Assembly: GCF_958298935.1 (NCBI RefSeq)
Contig: NC_084924.1
Location: forward strand, 17,891,819-17,955,818
From: Phragmites australis
Lineage: Eukaryota; Streptophyta; Magnoliopsida; Poales; Poaceae
DNA length: 64,000 nt
Direction: 5' to 3'
Shown one piece after another: positions 47,319 through 57,990 of the stretch. Every line of letters begins with the position of its first letter. Within the stretch, counting starts at the first letter, position 1. A model generated the notes under the pieces. The model ran no database searches, was not told the DNA's origin, and worked only from the letters and a program-made list of their open reading frames with translations. The position numbers were made by a program, and so were the translations under genes.

Positions 47319-48614
47319 ATGGCCATGCTCGCGGCTCAGGTCAACCAGGCCAGGGGCTTCCCCCCCCCCCCCCCCCCGCCCAAGTTGACCGGGGGCTACC
47401 ACTAACTGGGTAAGTCACCCAACCTTGTAAAAAATTGTCAATTCAGTATGAATGTTGAAATACAATCGTGTGTCAATTTCATTTTTCTGGATTCCATATG
47501 TTTAATCTGTCTGGTGAGATGCTCGACTGTGCGAGAAAAGTTCGCTCTCTCAATTTCCCCGCTGATAAAAGAATCCCGATCGGTATACGCGTGGGCAGTT
47601 GCCGCTGACTTACATCCGATGTGGTAGGCTGTGGTGTTCGGTGTCGTGGCAGACTCCCGGGCACTACCGAGTCCCTACCGCTTAAAATATGAGTGGTCGA
47701 GATCATCCGACCCCGGGCTCCTCGCACGCCCCTTGATGCTTGGGCGCCCCGGCTGAAGGAACCAAGTCCCCGGGCACCCCGAGCTCGGAGCGCACGCCCC
47801 TCCTGGATCGGTTGGCCAAAAGGCCGACAGCTGTCCAGTGAGTGGTTAAATTCAGACGAATTTACGTTCAATAATATTTTGTACCCGAGTCATCCTCGGG
47901 GGCCCTCGTATTCTAATCTGCCCAGTGAGACGGTCTCCTCGCGCACAAAACCCTACCGCGTGTCCACTTTTTCGTAGAACGACAGAACGGTTCATAGAAA
48001 TGTGTACCGTACGTGCGGTAATGTCCGATCGAAGTCTTTCGTGGTGGTCGTGGTGTTCGGTCCGCTTTTAAGGGCCCCGAGCACTACCGAGTCCCTGAGC
48101 GCCCTGGGTAATCCTATCGCTTGAGCTGCTCGAGTAGTCTGGAGCCTAAGCCTCAGGGGCGGGCTGTCGGTGCTCGGTCCGGTCCGTCTTCAGCCCGAGC
48201 ACCACCGAACCATGGGGACTCTTGGTCGCATTTCCGCTCGTGCGTGTCTCCGGTCTGCTGACTGAGTGGTCGCAAGATGGAAAAGTGTTCACCGGTCTTG
48301 GTGTGCTCCGTGCTGGATCGACCTATCTCCCGAGCAAGGAAGTTCATGTCTTTGTCTTTTTACTTAGCCGATGCGGACTCACGAGGGCTCGGGGGCTGAA
48401 TGCACCGAGAAGGACGATCAGGACGACTTCGTTCTCGGGGAAGGAAAGGTCGGATCGGTCCGACTGAGTACTCCTCGGGCCATCAAGGCAAAACATCAGA
48501 AGAAGCATCAAGTACTCGAGAATACCGGAGTTGCGAGCCCAAAGAAAAGCTTCCTTTATATTTACAAAGGGAATACAAGCGTTTCTAAGGGATCACTCCC
48601 GTATTTACATCAAG
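47319..48614. other. Spacer between integrase and the antisense ORF, with (C)18 tract
   Basis: Non-coding. It contains a run of 18 C at 47360-47377, followed by GACCGGGGGCTACCAC. Further right there are scattered relatives of the LTR module (for example GTGCTCGGTC with GCCCGAGCAC at about 48170-48205). No frame with family features. Confidence 0.55.
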
Positions 48615-51600
48615 TCAAAGAAAATTGAAAGAAGAAGAAACTACAAAAAGCCTAATCGGAGTCGGCGTCGGAGTCGGAATCGTCACGGCCACCCCCGGGG
48701 CTGGCGGCGGCGGCACTTCCCGCTTGAAGCCGGCCGCCACTTCGGCAGCGGTGCTCCGAACCGCTTCCCGGGCTTCGACTACTCCTTCCCGAGCTTCGAC
48801 TACTCCTTCCCGAGCTGGCTCCAGCGGGAAGTTTGAGTCTCTGCTCTGGTAGCAGGCCAGGATGTGCTCGGCCACCGCTTGGGCCAAGCCGCGCCCTTCC
48901 CGGGCGGCAAGCTCCTGGATGGCCCAGGGCAACGCCTCGAGGCGCTCGCAGACCTGCTGGAATCCCAGGACGAATCGGCCGGGACCGTCGCCCTTCGTCT
49001 CCACGACGAGTCGTCCAAGGCCGGCCCTCGCCACGGACCGCCGCATCTGCCGGAGTGTGTCCTCCAACATCTGCTGCAGGCTGGTCTGCGCGACAAAGGT
49101 GGCCTCGAGCTTCTCCTTTGCGATCCGCAGCTGCTCCTCAAGTCCCTGGCCCCCGGTCGCGCCAGAAGAGCCGGTGTCGGGCGCATGGCCGGCGGCCTTC
49201 TTCGTCTGCGCCGCCAGCTCGGACAGAGCCCACTCGCGGGCGGTTAGCTCTGCCTCGTGCTTAGCGATCTGCTCCTCCCAGGCAGCGGCGGCCGTCGCCG
49301 CCTCGGCAGCCTCACCCTCCCGGCGGGTCAGCAAGTCCTCTTGGGCGCCCAGGTCCGCCGACATGATCTCGGCGTTGAACTCCCGGATGGCGACGTCCTC
49401 CTCCCAGCATCGGAGGTCCCCTTCGATGTCCTGGAGCTCCCCTGCCCAACGTTGGAAATTGGCACGCGTCCGGTCGACCTCGCCTTCTCAACGGGTTAGC
49501 TCAGCCTGGAGGTCCTCCGCCGCCCCCTCGCGGCTCGCGACCGCCTCCTCCCGCTCCTGCACCTGCCTCTCCCTGGCAAGGGCCTCGGCAGCCTGCTGCT
49601 GTGATGCCTCGGCCAGGCGGGCAGCGTCCTCCCACTCCCGCGCGGCTTCCGCGCGGGCGTTCTCCAAAACCTCCCGCTCCCGCGTGACTTCCGCGTGGGT
49701 ATCCTCCAAAAACTTCCGCTCCCTCGCGGCCTCCGCGCGGGCCTCCTCCAAGGCGCTTAGTTCCTCCTCGTTGGTGGCGCGCACCACGACGAGGCGGGAT
49801 TCGAAGGCGCGCCAAGAAGTCGTAAGCTGCGCCCTCTCCGTGGCTAGCGTGGCGCGCTCCGCCTCAAGCTGCACCACCTCCCCGTCCACCGATCGACCGC
49901 CACCCAGACGCCCTCGATCGCAAACGGGAGTGGGTTGGCAGGCTGGCCGGGCGTCGGTTGGGCGCTGGGTTCCCCGCGAGCCTCCTCCGAGGGGTTCGGG
50001 GTCTCCGAAGGTTGCAATGCCATCATCCACCCCGGGCTCGGCACAGCCGGGGTAGGTTCAACCGGCGCCGGGCGCTCGGGGGATGGTTGCGTCTCCGCCT
50101 CGGTCGCCACGTCTGCCGGCAGACTCTCGGCCGCCCCATCCGCCGGTCCCAACAAGGACGTCGCGCCCGCCGTTTCCGGCTCTGCCGCCGCGTCCGCCAG
50201 TTCCGGCACCGCCGCTGCCTCCGTCTGCCCCGTCTCCGCCGCCAGGTCCGCTGGCCTTGGCCCGGCCGCTGCGCTTGGCAGCCCTGGCTCCGCCGGCACG
50301 CTCGGCTCAGGGGCTGGCGCCAGCCTCGGCGCCTCCGGCCGCCCCTGACCCTCAGCGATGCCCGCTGGCGGCCTACAGGGGAAAGACAAAGATCAAAACC
50401 GAAGCTTAGTTTGGGCGGAGCACGCCCAAGAAGGAATAAAGAACAAAACTTACGCGGTCTCGGTCCCTCGGTATTGCCACTTGGCCACCGGGATCCTGAA
50501 CTCCAGGCCCGATAGCGCCGGCCCAGAGTCCTCCCTCATCCTCTTCCGCCGGGGGCTCGGTGGGGCCGCCGCGCGGTCTCCGGGCGCTGGATCGGGCCCC
50601 ATCCGAACGAGGTGCGGCTCCAGAACTGGGAACGCCGCCGCTGCCGATGGCGACGGCAGGGACTCCGGCGCGGGAATGTAAAGTCGGGGGCGCTTCCCCC
50701 GGTCCTCCGGCGCCGCCGCCGCTCCACTGCTGGCGGTGCCTCCTTCTCCGGTGCGATGGCTGCCGCTTGCAGCGGCCCCACCGCTGGCCTGCGGCTCGCC
50801 GCTCGCCGCGCCCGGGCCACCGGTCCGCACCGGACTGCTCGCGGCTCCCTCCCTGGCCGCCTCATCCAACCCAGGGAGCTCGGGGGCCTCGGGACTCCGG
50901 CTCCTCGGCCGGTCGACGAGCCCCTGGGCGTCGAATTCCGGCAGCTTCGCCTAGATCGCCACACGCTCGGGGTTGGCGCAGAGCGCCATTTCCTTCCATG
51001 GGAGCTCTGCCCAGCTCATGTCCTCCACGCCGGTCACCACCCGGACCATGCCCCTCAGCTCCGCTGGGCCTAAGTCCCAGCTTGCGCTGATTTGGGTCCG
51101 GGTGATGTCTTCGGGCTCGGTGTAGAGCCAGCAGGGCTGGGCCCGCTCCCGCAAAGGCGCCAGGCGGTGGCGCAAGAAGTCCGCCACCACCATCACCGAG
51201 GTCAGCCCGGAGTCGCGCAGGAGCCTGATGCGCTCGAAGACCGGCTCCAACCTCGCGTCCTCCGGCGGCGGTACCTCCCATGTCGATTTCTGGGGCTCCG
51301 CCGCCACCTCCGGCAGGGCAAGACGGTCGTGGGGGTCAACGTCGACATAGAACCAGTCCCGCCGCCACTCCTCCCATTTGCTTCGCAGCACCTGGGGGAT
51401 GTACCGCTCCCCCATACCGTCCCGCAGCCGAAGGTTGCAGCAGCCCGCGACGTCCGCCGTGGAGTACCCTCTCTTCTTCCCGGCCGATCGCACGGCGAAG
51501 AAGTGCCGAAGAAGCATCACCGACGGTTCCACTCCCACGAATATCTCGCAGAAATGCGCGAACACCGCCAAGACGACGACTGAGTTGGGGCTCAGGTGCA

Positions 51601-51874
51601 CCAACTGGACGCCGTAGGTGTCGAGGACTTGAAGAAAGAATGTGGAAAATGGCGGCACCAGCCCCGCCGCCATGAAGGACGTAAACAAGACGATACGCCC
51701 GGGGTGGGTCGTCGCCAGCGGGAAGCTCGCCAGCGTCACCTTCAGGGCCCCCTGCTGGCCCTCAGGGACCAGCAGCTTCCTGACCCTCTCCGCCGCCTCC
51801 TCGTTCCTCAAGCGAGACTCCGGCAGTACGCTGTCCGGAGTCCTATCACGGCGGCTTCCCCCAGCTCTCAGCAT
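48615..51874 (-). pseudogene. Large antisense ORF of the Tat element (two exons, putative gypsy-type transposon domain, coiled coil)
   Basis: Reads opposite to gag-pol. Exon 1 runs from the ATG at 51874 to 50454. A canonical intron (GTAAGT donor at 50453, pyrimidine tract and TAG acceptor at 50373; 81 nt) leads into exon 2 in the correct phase, which runs to the stop at 48615. Uninterrupted, it would give about 1060 residues. The N-terminal third has FFLQVLDTYGVQLVHLSPNS and FAHFCEIFVGVEPS, matching the 'putative gypsy type transposon' domain (Transposase_28) of grasses. The middle is Pro/Ala-rich; the C-terminal half is a long Glu/Arg/Ala coiled coil (EEARAEAARERKFLEDTHAE). Lesions: TAG at 50951-50953, one frame change near 49900 and TGA near 49488. 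Function unknown; a structural or Gag-like role is only a guess. Confidence 0.75.
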
Positions 51875-52023
51875 CTTGTCGGAGGGGGAGGTTGTCTGGG
51901 TGGTGGAGAGAATGAAAGAAGTGCTCCGATCTCCTAAGGGATTCTGAGGGCTCAGGAGCGCGAAGGAAGCAAGAGCAGGTTCGCGAGAAGGCGTAAAGAG
52001 GGGGGCGGATCGCTCCCCTCCCC

Positions 52024-52031
52024 CTTTTATA
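52024..52031 (-). promoter_or_regulatory. TATA box for the antisense ORF
   Basis: Minus strand TATAAAAG, followed by GGGGGAGGGG, about 150 bp upstream of the antisense ATG at 51874. It lies inside the element and outside the LTR, so the antisense ORF appears to have its own core promoter. Confidence 0.55.
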
Positions 52032-52387
52032 TCTCAGAGAATTCAAACGTCTCCTGCCCCGGCACGCTCGGCGGGACGGTTTCCCCTACCGACGCAAATT
52101 GCCAGGCGAATCTCACACAGGTCGTGCGGTATCAGCGGTTGCCAGGCGCATTTTCCTCGATCTGCGCGGTAGCCGCGCGTGCCGCCCGTCCCGTTGTCAT
52201 GCCCTTCGGGAGTTGTGTGGACGCGCGTCCATTCGTCTCCCCGTTGGGCCGTACCAGGGGCCCGGATCGGAGGGGCCACCTTCTGAAAGCTTGCCACATG
52301 GCGCCCGCGCCGGCCCCGGCCTCGTTCACGACGAAGGGCCTATCCGCAGTCTCCGTGCCATTGCCTGCCAATGGGCTCAGGGGACAC

Positions 52388-53846
52388 TGTCGGTGTATCA
52401 AGAACCGGGGGTCCCTGAGTCCCGAGGCCCGGCCAGCCATCCGCCACATGGCGCCATCCCACGAGGTCTCTCCTGAAGGATAAGAAAAGCTTGAGTCCCA
52501 GGAGAAGGTGCTCAGGGCCACAGTCAGTGGTCCCCGGGCACCCCAGTTCCCCGATGATCCACAGAGTCAAGTACCAGGAAGAAAGTGCTCAGGGAGGTGC
52601 CCGGTCACCCCCGAGCACCCTAGTCCCCCGATGATCAGAAGAGCTGAGTTCCGGGAGAGAGTGCTCGGGGCTGCGAGCGGCGGCCCCCGAGCACTCGGTT
52701 CCCCGAGGGTCCGTGCAAGAGTGCTCGGGGCTGCACGTGGCAGCCCCCGAGCACTCGGTTCCCCGAAAGTCCATGCAAGAGTGCTCGGGAGAGAGTGCTC
52801 GGGGAGGTGAACAGTACCCCCGAGCACCCGGTACCCCGAAGACAGAGATAGGCATTCTCGGGAGAGAGTGCTCTGGGAGGCGAGCGGTACCCCCGAGCAC
52901 TCGGTTCCCCGACGACCCAGAAAGGCCCCCGAGGGGCCCACCGATGAGGTGTCCACCAGTTAGAGGTCCGAGGCCGCATTTAATGAGCGTGCGTGGCCTG
53001 ACACATCCAACTGCTCCCGCCGTAGCGTTAGTTCCTGCCATGCTTTGGCAGAGAGGCGTGGGGCTATTAATTGCACGGGTCTCGTCCCGTATCATCCGTA
53101 TCATCGCAAGGATCAAGGCGTTCCGTCTGCTGCCCTGCTATGGCAGAGGAACAAGACAGGGCGGGCACACCAGGTTGCTCTGCGGCTGCCCGGTGGGCCC
53201 TCTCCACGGCGCCCGTGCCAGGGCGTTTATGGTGACAGGTGACCGGGCGTGCGGCGTTTTTCCACCCCCCGGTCACTTCACCCAGAAGAAAAGATGACGC
53301 CTTTCCCAGTGATGGCGTCTTGGAACTTGTGCCCCCCTCCTTCCCGTTCGGGGCATGTCGCAGCCGGCGAGTGCTTAAAAGAGCCGGTGGCACAGAGGAA
53401 TCGAGAGCGGGATCGATAGATGAATCAAACAAAAGAGGAGACGAACAAGAGATAAGCCAACAAGAGACCGCAAGCACCCAAGCGTCAAGAACCGTACCAC
53501 AGACGAACACAAAACACAAGACCAGAGCATAGTTCCAGCCGAAGAACAAGGAGCCTCAAGCTCTTAGTCAGACCACAATCCTTGTAACCAGCAACATCCT
53601 TCAGGGACTTCCTCAGGATAGTTATTGCATCCATACATGAGTAGGGTATTACGCCCCCGTGCGGCCCAAACCTGTCTAAATTCTGGTGCATTTACTTCTT
53701 TCTGCACTAGGTCATCTCCCCCACCACCGGCCGTTGCATTCATTCACATTTATTTCTCCGATGAACTTATTCAGGATCATCCTCCCGGCCGAATCTCTAA
53801 AAAGAGGTCTATCGGGATCCCTGCGACAGGAGTTAATCCTCCGACA
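52388..53846 (+). repeat. 3' LTR of the Tat element (1459 bp)
   Basis: Same ends as the 5' LTR. It carries the palindromic modules at 52505-52925. A 16-bp segment (GGGAGAGAGTGCTCGG) sits in a different module than in the 5' LTR, so the two arrays are not simple copies of each other. Confidence 0.93.
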
Positions 53847-53851
53847 ACTAT

Positions 53852-54090
53852 TTTCTCATAATACTTGCAATTGAGTCTTTGTCAAGTAAATGAAATCTGC
53901 TCCATTAACAATATATTGATCACTCTTTTGCAAAGCATGATTTAAATCATCTATATAGCCAAATATTGTTAGTAGCAAGTGTGTCATGAAAACGATCTCA
54001 AATAACTCAAATGTTATCAACATTGTTTGAGCTCCCTTGTTGGCCGCTCGCCGTAGGCTGTTCTTGTGCATATGCTCTATTGCTCCTGCC
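53852..54090 (-). pseudogene. hAT transposase-like remnant, proximal part
   Basis: Minus-strand coding text with RRAANKGAQTM, TFELFEIVFMTHLLLTIFGY and DDLNHALQKSDQYIVN. This resembles the segment of TTF-type zinc-finger hAT proteins that normally reads F-x-F-V-F-x-L-H-L-M, then L-x-LQRK-x-x-DI-x-NA. A stop follows just before the Tat insertion point. The protein continues at 39780-39891 on the other side. Confidence 0.5.
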
Positions 54091-54350
54091 TGCTAGGGTT
54101 TTGTCAATTTAGGGGATTAGGAAGAGAGCCAGAGAATTAGACAGAGAAAGGTGAGAGATCGAGCAAGAGAGGTGTTGACTACTGAACTGGGCAATCACGA
54201 TATAGAGATCATGTGCTCGTGATGCTTGTTGCTATGTTACGATAAGGTGGGCTTTTTCTGGTTAATCGGCCGAGTGGTGAATGGATGATAGCTTAGGCTC
54301 ACGTTTTGCTGGATGATCTGATGGATTAAAGCAACAAACAAACAAGTTAG

Positions 54351-54406
<56 letters not shown>

Positions 54407-55267
54407 CTATAGCTGTTATATACTTATTTTTGGAAAAAAAATGAATATTCAACTGAATACCCTGTATTCAGCTGAATACCCTTCATCATGGTGCTCCGCC
54501 CGTGAAGTGCATGAACCTGTACACGTGCATACTCGTCCACCAGCGACTCATCAACCATCAATGTTCCGACAGTGAACATGGACAAACCTTACCAATTTTA
54601 GCTGCGATTTTGTGTTGCAATTTGTTCCGATTTCTAGTGTGACATGTGTCCATATTTTATCCAATTTGCGTAGTATTTTGTGAGTTCCGTGATGCAGCAA
54701 TGGATGGAGGTGCATTCGATGCTGCTACAATCATGCCTTCTCCCACTCGTGCGCTCTCTGCAAGTCTGCAGTGGATGAAGAGGCCATGTCTTGGTGAGGG
54801 CCCAGCCACGCGTCCCCACCACTGAATGTTGCTGCTGCTTGTAAGCATGGAGGATAGCATCGGCCATTCAAGTTTGGACGAAATCGGCGGCGGCCGGAGC
54901 AATAGATTCACGGCCGAGCTCCTTACGCATCAGGCAGAAGGAGAGGAAGAAGAGGAGGGTAAAAGAGACATTTCCCGCTGCTGCCACATCAGAAGTAAAT
55001 AGAAATTTTATGGTGGTCTAAATTTAATATGAGCCATCTATTTTTAGAGTTCAACGGTTCAGATTAGTCAAGATAATCATTTTTCACTGGTAGTATATGT
55101 GAGTAGTATGGTAGTATTAGGGTTATTTGAGGAGAAAAATACGTGGTATGAAAGTAATTAACTGCAGTTATATATCACTAAATAGAATAATATTTCAATG
55201 TCATTTTAACATTCTAATCTGCATTCGGCATGAGAGTTTATTTGCTACCTATCGGCTAGGGTTAGCG
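54091..55267. other. Intergenic sequence with (TA)n microsatellite
   Basis: A (TA)n run at 54352-54405 and a perfect 16-bp palindrome GTATTCAGCTGAATAC at 54464-54479. No gene recognised; minus-strand frames at 54634-54911 have no known domain. Confidence 0.5.
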
Positions 55268-55477
55268 ATCCGACGTTTGCGGTGTCGATCAAAGACGGCA
55301 CGGTGCCAATCGACACCGCGGTCGGCCCTCTGCTGACGGGGTACATCTCCGCCAAGAGCTGGAGCATCGTGTTCACAACGTTGATGGCGTCGGCGCTCGT
55401 CGCGGGGCTCCTGCTATCAAGGTTTGGTCGTTGCGGAGGTTGTCGCCAATGGAGCCCCGGAGGCCTGCTCCCTCTAG
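55268..55477 (+). pseudogene. Glycerol-3-phosphate permease (MFS) C-terminal fragment
   Basis: Encodes AVGPLLTGYISAKSW and TLMASALVAGLLLSR, the last two membrane segments of plant glycerol-3-phosphate permease-type MFS transporters. After SR a one-base frame change leads into VVAEVVANGAPEACSL and a TAG at 55475-55477, which would be a natural C-terminus. The upstream motif DGTVPIDTAVG is altered from the family's IDGTGSxGAAxG. No upstream exon is present in the window, so this is a displaced or decayed fragment. Confidence 0.55.
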
Positions 55478-55970
55478 CGATCTGCCAGTGTCCTCCATGG
55501 ATGAACCTTGGGCTGTGGAGATGGCAGAGCTTGGTGTGTTTTCGTAGTGAAGTGGAAGTGGCGGGAGAGCAAGCAGACCACCTCTGATTTTAGGCCTGAG
55601 GAGTAGGTGCCCTTCTATCCCAGAATTGTAGGATCTTGCTCTTGGTGTGTTGTGCTTGTTGCGCTTGTGTGCACCATGATATATGTATATGGAATGTCTG
55701 GTTGTGGTTGCCAACGAGGATGAATACGATCTGGCTACATTTCTGCTATTTGTTGGAGATACACATCACCGTTCAGTAGTTCCACAATATTTCTATAAGC
55801 AAAAATATGGTAGGTAATTTTAACAAAATTACCATAATTACCAAAATATCTAAATACGTGGATCGTCGAATTAGATTTATACTATCTCCTACCTCTAGGT
55901 AGTATGAACCACCGTAAAGAAAATGGAAAAAATACTACGTGGCAGGAAAAAAGAACTCATAGTGATAAAC

Positions 55971-56240
55971 AGTATTCCATCCGTCTCATAATACATGATA
56001 TTTTAGGCTCTTTAATTTTATTCAAAATATATGATGTTCTACAATTTTGAGGTAACTTTATCCCATGTTTTTCAGTTTTACTCCTCCATTAAGTCCATCC
56101 TTATCAATGCAAATCTCATTTTTTAGTCATGTTATATCATTATTACTCATAGATCAATATTCAATAAAGAAGGGTAAGATTGTTATTTTACCTTTTACTT
56201 TAATACTTATGTCTAAGTCTAAAACATCATGTACTGTGTA
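55971..56240. mobile_element. Degenerate Stowaway-like MITE
   Basis: The left end reads AGTATTCCATCCGTCTCATA followed by ATACATGATATTTTAG. The right end inverted reads CACAGTACATGATGTTTTAG. The CTCCNTCCGTCYCATAATA-type opening is typical of grass Stowaway elements. Termini are eroded. Confidence 0.5.
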
Positions 56241-56514
56241 ATTTTCAGTGGGAACTAGGTGTCATTTGAGAAAACCAGCCCGGTAGAATAGCACTAGAAA
56301 ATGGCGCGCCTTTGGCACGCTCTGTTGACCCGTCACTGAAGAATTTGCAAAGTTAAAAGCTGTTTATGAAATATGAAAGCAGTTGATCAAAGTAAATGTT
56401 GCGAGGACAAATGAGCCTCAGGTAACCATAAAGAAGATGCTACAAACAAAGGCATCTACAAATAAATTGATAAAACTATATATAGATGAAAAGATGTGGA
56501 TGAGTGCACTATAT

Positions 56515-56815
56515 ACAGCAAAATAAGAGCAGTTTTTGTTTGACAGTACATCAAGCAGGTGAAGCATGTTGCGCACCCAAAAGTTTGGGTGAGGAAACTG
56601 TATACATGAAAATGTTAAAAGTTCTTGTTTGCTACTTCATTGTGCAGTACTTGGTCATCCACGTTCAGGATGGTGTGTACCAAAAGGTGGGGATGAGTTA
56701 ACTATATACAACAAAATATGAAGAGATATTGTTTGCCAGAACTGCATAAGTATTCATCATGTTGAGCACCAAAAAGTTTGGATGTGGTAACTGTACACTT
56801 CAAAATGCCAACTGG
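56515..56815. repeat. Degenerate tandem repeat, about 100-bp unit, three copies
   Basis: Each unit has a TTGTTTG start, then CATGTTG(C/A)GCACC, then AAAAGTTTGG(G/A)TG, then AACTGTA(T)AC. Copies are strongly diverged. The rest of 55478-57990 is AT-rich, with no recognisable gene. Confidence 0.4.
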
Positions 56816-57990
56816 TTTTTGTGTTCCACTATGTTCTCATGCAGGTCCAACATGATCTGTAAGAAAACATAATAAAAAAATATGAAAATGATTAGCAGCT
56901 GTTTATTAATCATGTTCTGTATAAGTAGCGATGAACTGATATTACGAGGTAATTGAACATCAGTTGGTATATATTTGTGAACTGACTTTGTTTCCTGAAC
57001 GAAGTAATGTCAGTTCAGTAAAAATAAGCAGAGCTCTCTGCATTTGGACACACCCAATAGATGGGAAGAAAAATTTTGAACTATTGGGAGTGGGCTAAAT
57101 CACCTTAGATGTGCTGAAGCAAAAAGTGTTCAAAGTCATATAAATAGAGAAGCACAACATAGACCAGGCATAGCAAAATGTTAACAGCACTAATGAATTG
57201 AATGGTACATTTACAATTTATTCAAAAGCAGTGACCAGAGTGTAATGAATTGAATGGTAGAAATAAGTGCACATTACAGGATCAAATTCGTAAATATATA
57301 AATTTTAATGGAAAAGAATATTTAATGGAATAATCTGCTTGTAGATACACAATAATTGTATCCATGCAGCAGTGCACTGCATACGTTACTTTGAGTCGAA
57401 CATTTGCAATTTAGCAAAGTTCATTAATTGAACAAGGAAAAGAATAGCTTACATGTTTTTGTTTTGCAATTAATATTGAAATAATACCTTTTGAGATGGT
57501 ACGTTAAACAAACGCTTCGCAGAAAGGAACAACAATCGAAAGTCAACCAACGATCGGAGAATCTGTAGAGCAGTGCCTCTTCAAATCCTCTCGTAGCTCC
57601 ATTGGGTACTAGCCGCCGCCGAGGTAACTCACCGCCAAAATCCTTTTCACGGGTAGGCTCCCCACCGTTCTCTTCTTCCTGCTAGCCGGCACCAGTTCCT
57701 TCTAATTTTGCTTCGCTCGATAGGATCTGAGCGGTATATTTCTTTTTATTTTCTGCCTGGAGTGATTTTGGTTCCTAAATTACCCCATCTATAGCAGCAT
57801 GGGGGCCTGAGATACATCCAGTGTGATTGCTTTCATTTTCTGTTGATAAGGAACCGTAGCCTGGTTTTATTTCCTTCTATTTTTTGCTTCACTCGATTGG
57901 ATCTGAGCGGGTATATTTCGTTTCATTTATTTGCCTGGTATGATGGTTGCTTTCCTTCTATTTTGTGATAAGGAAAACATTATGAAATAT

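Larger units (their letters stand above)
39897..53846 (+). mobile_element. Tat-lineage Gypsy retrotransposon, full length, 13.95 kb
   Basis: Bounded by LTRs 39897-41356 and 52388-53846, both TGTCGG...CCGACA, with perfect 5-bp target duplications ACTAT at 39892-39896 and 53847-53851. Order: 5' LTR, primer-binding site, gag-pro, pol (RT, RNase H, second RNase H, integrase), spacer, antisense ORF, 3' LTR. The archaeal-type second RNase H and the extra ORF after integrase are marks of the Tat lineage. By eye the LTRs differ at roughly 35-40 of about 1450 positions, mostly transitions, so the insertion is recent compared with its neighbours. Stops and frameshifts in pol mean this copy cannot move on its own proteins. 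Confidence 0.93.

Noticed and set aside
48862..50055. 397-codon plus-strand frame
   Set aside because: It is the complement of the Ala/Arg/Glu-rich coiled coil of the antisense ORF. The antisense frame has the domain, splice sites and TATA box; this one is Ser/Arg low-complexity.
56290..56345. GGCGCGCC-containing sequence resembling a transposon end
   Set aside because: No matching inverted partner or target duplication could be found nearby.
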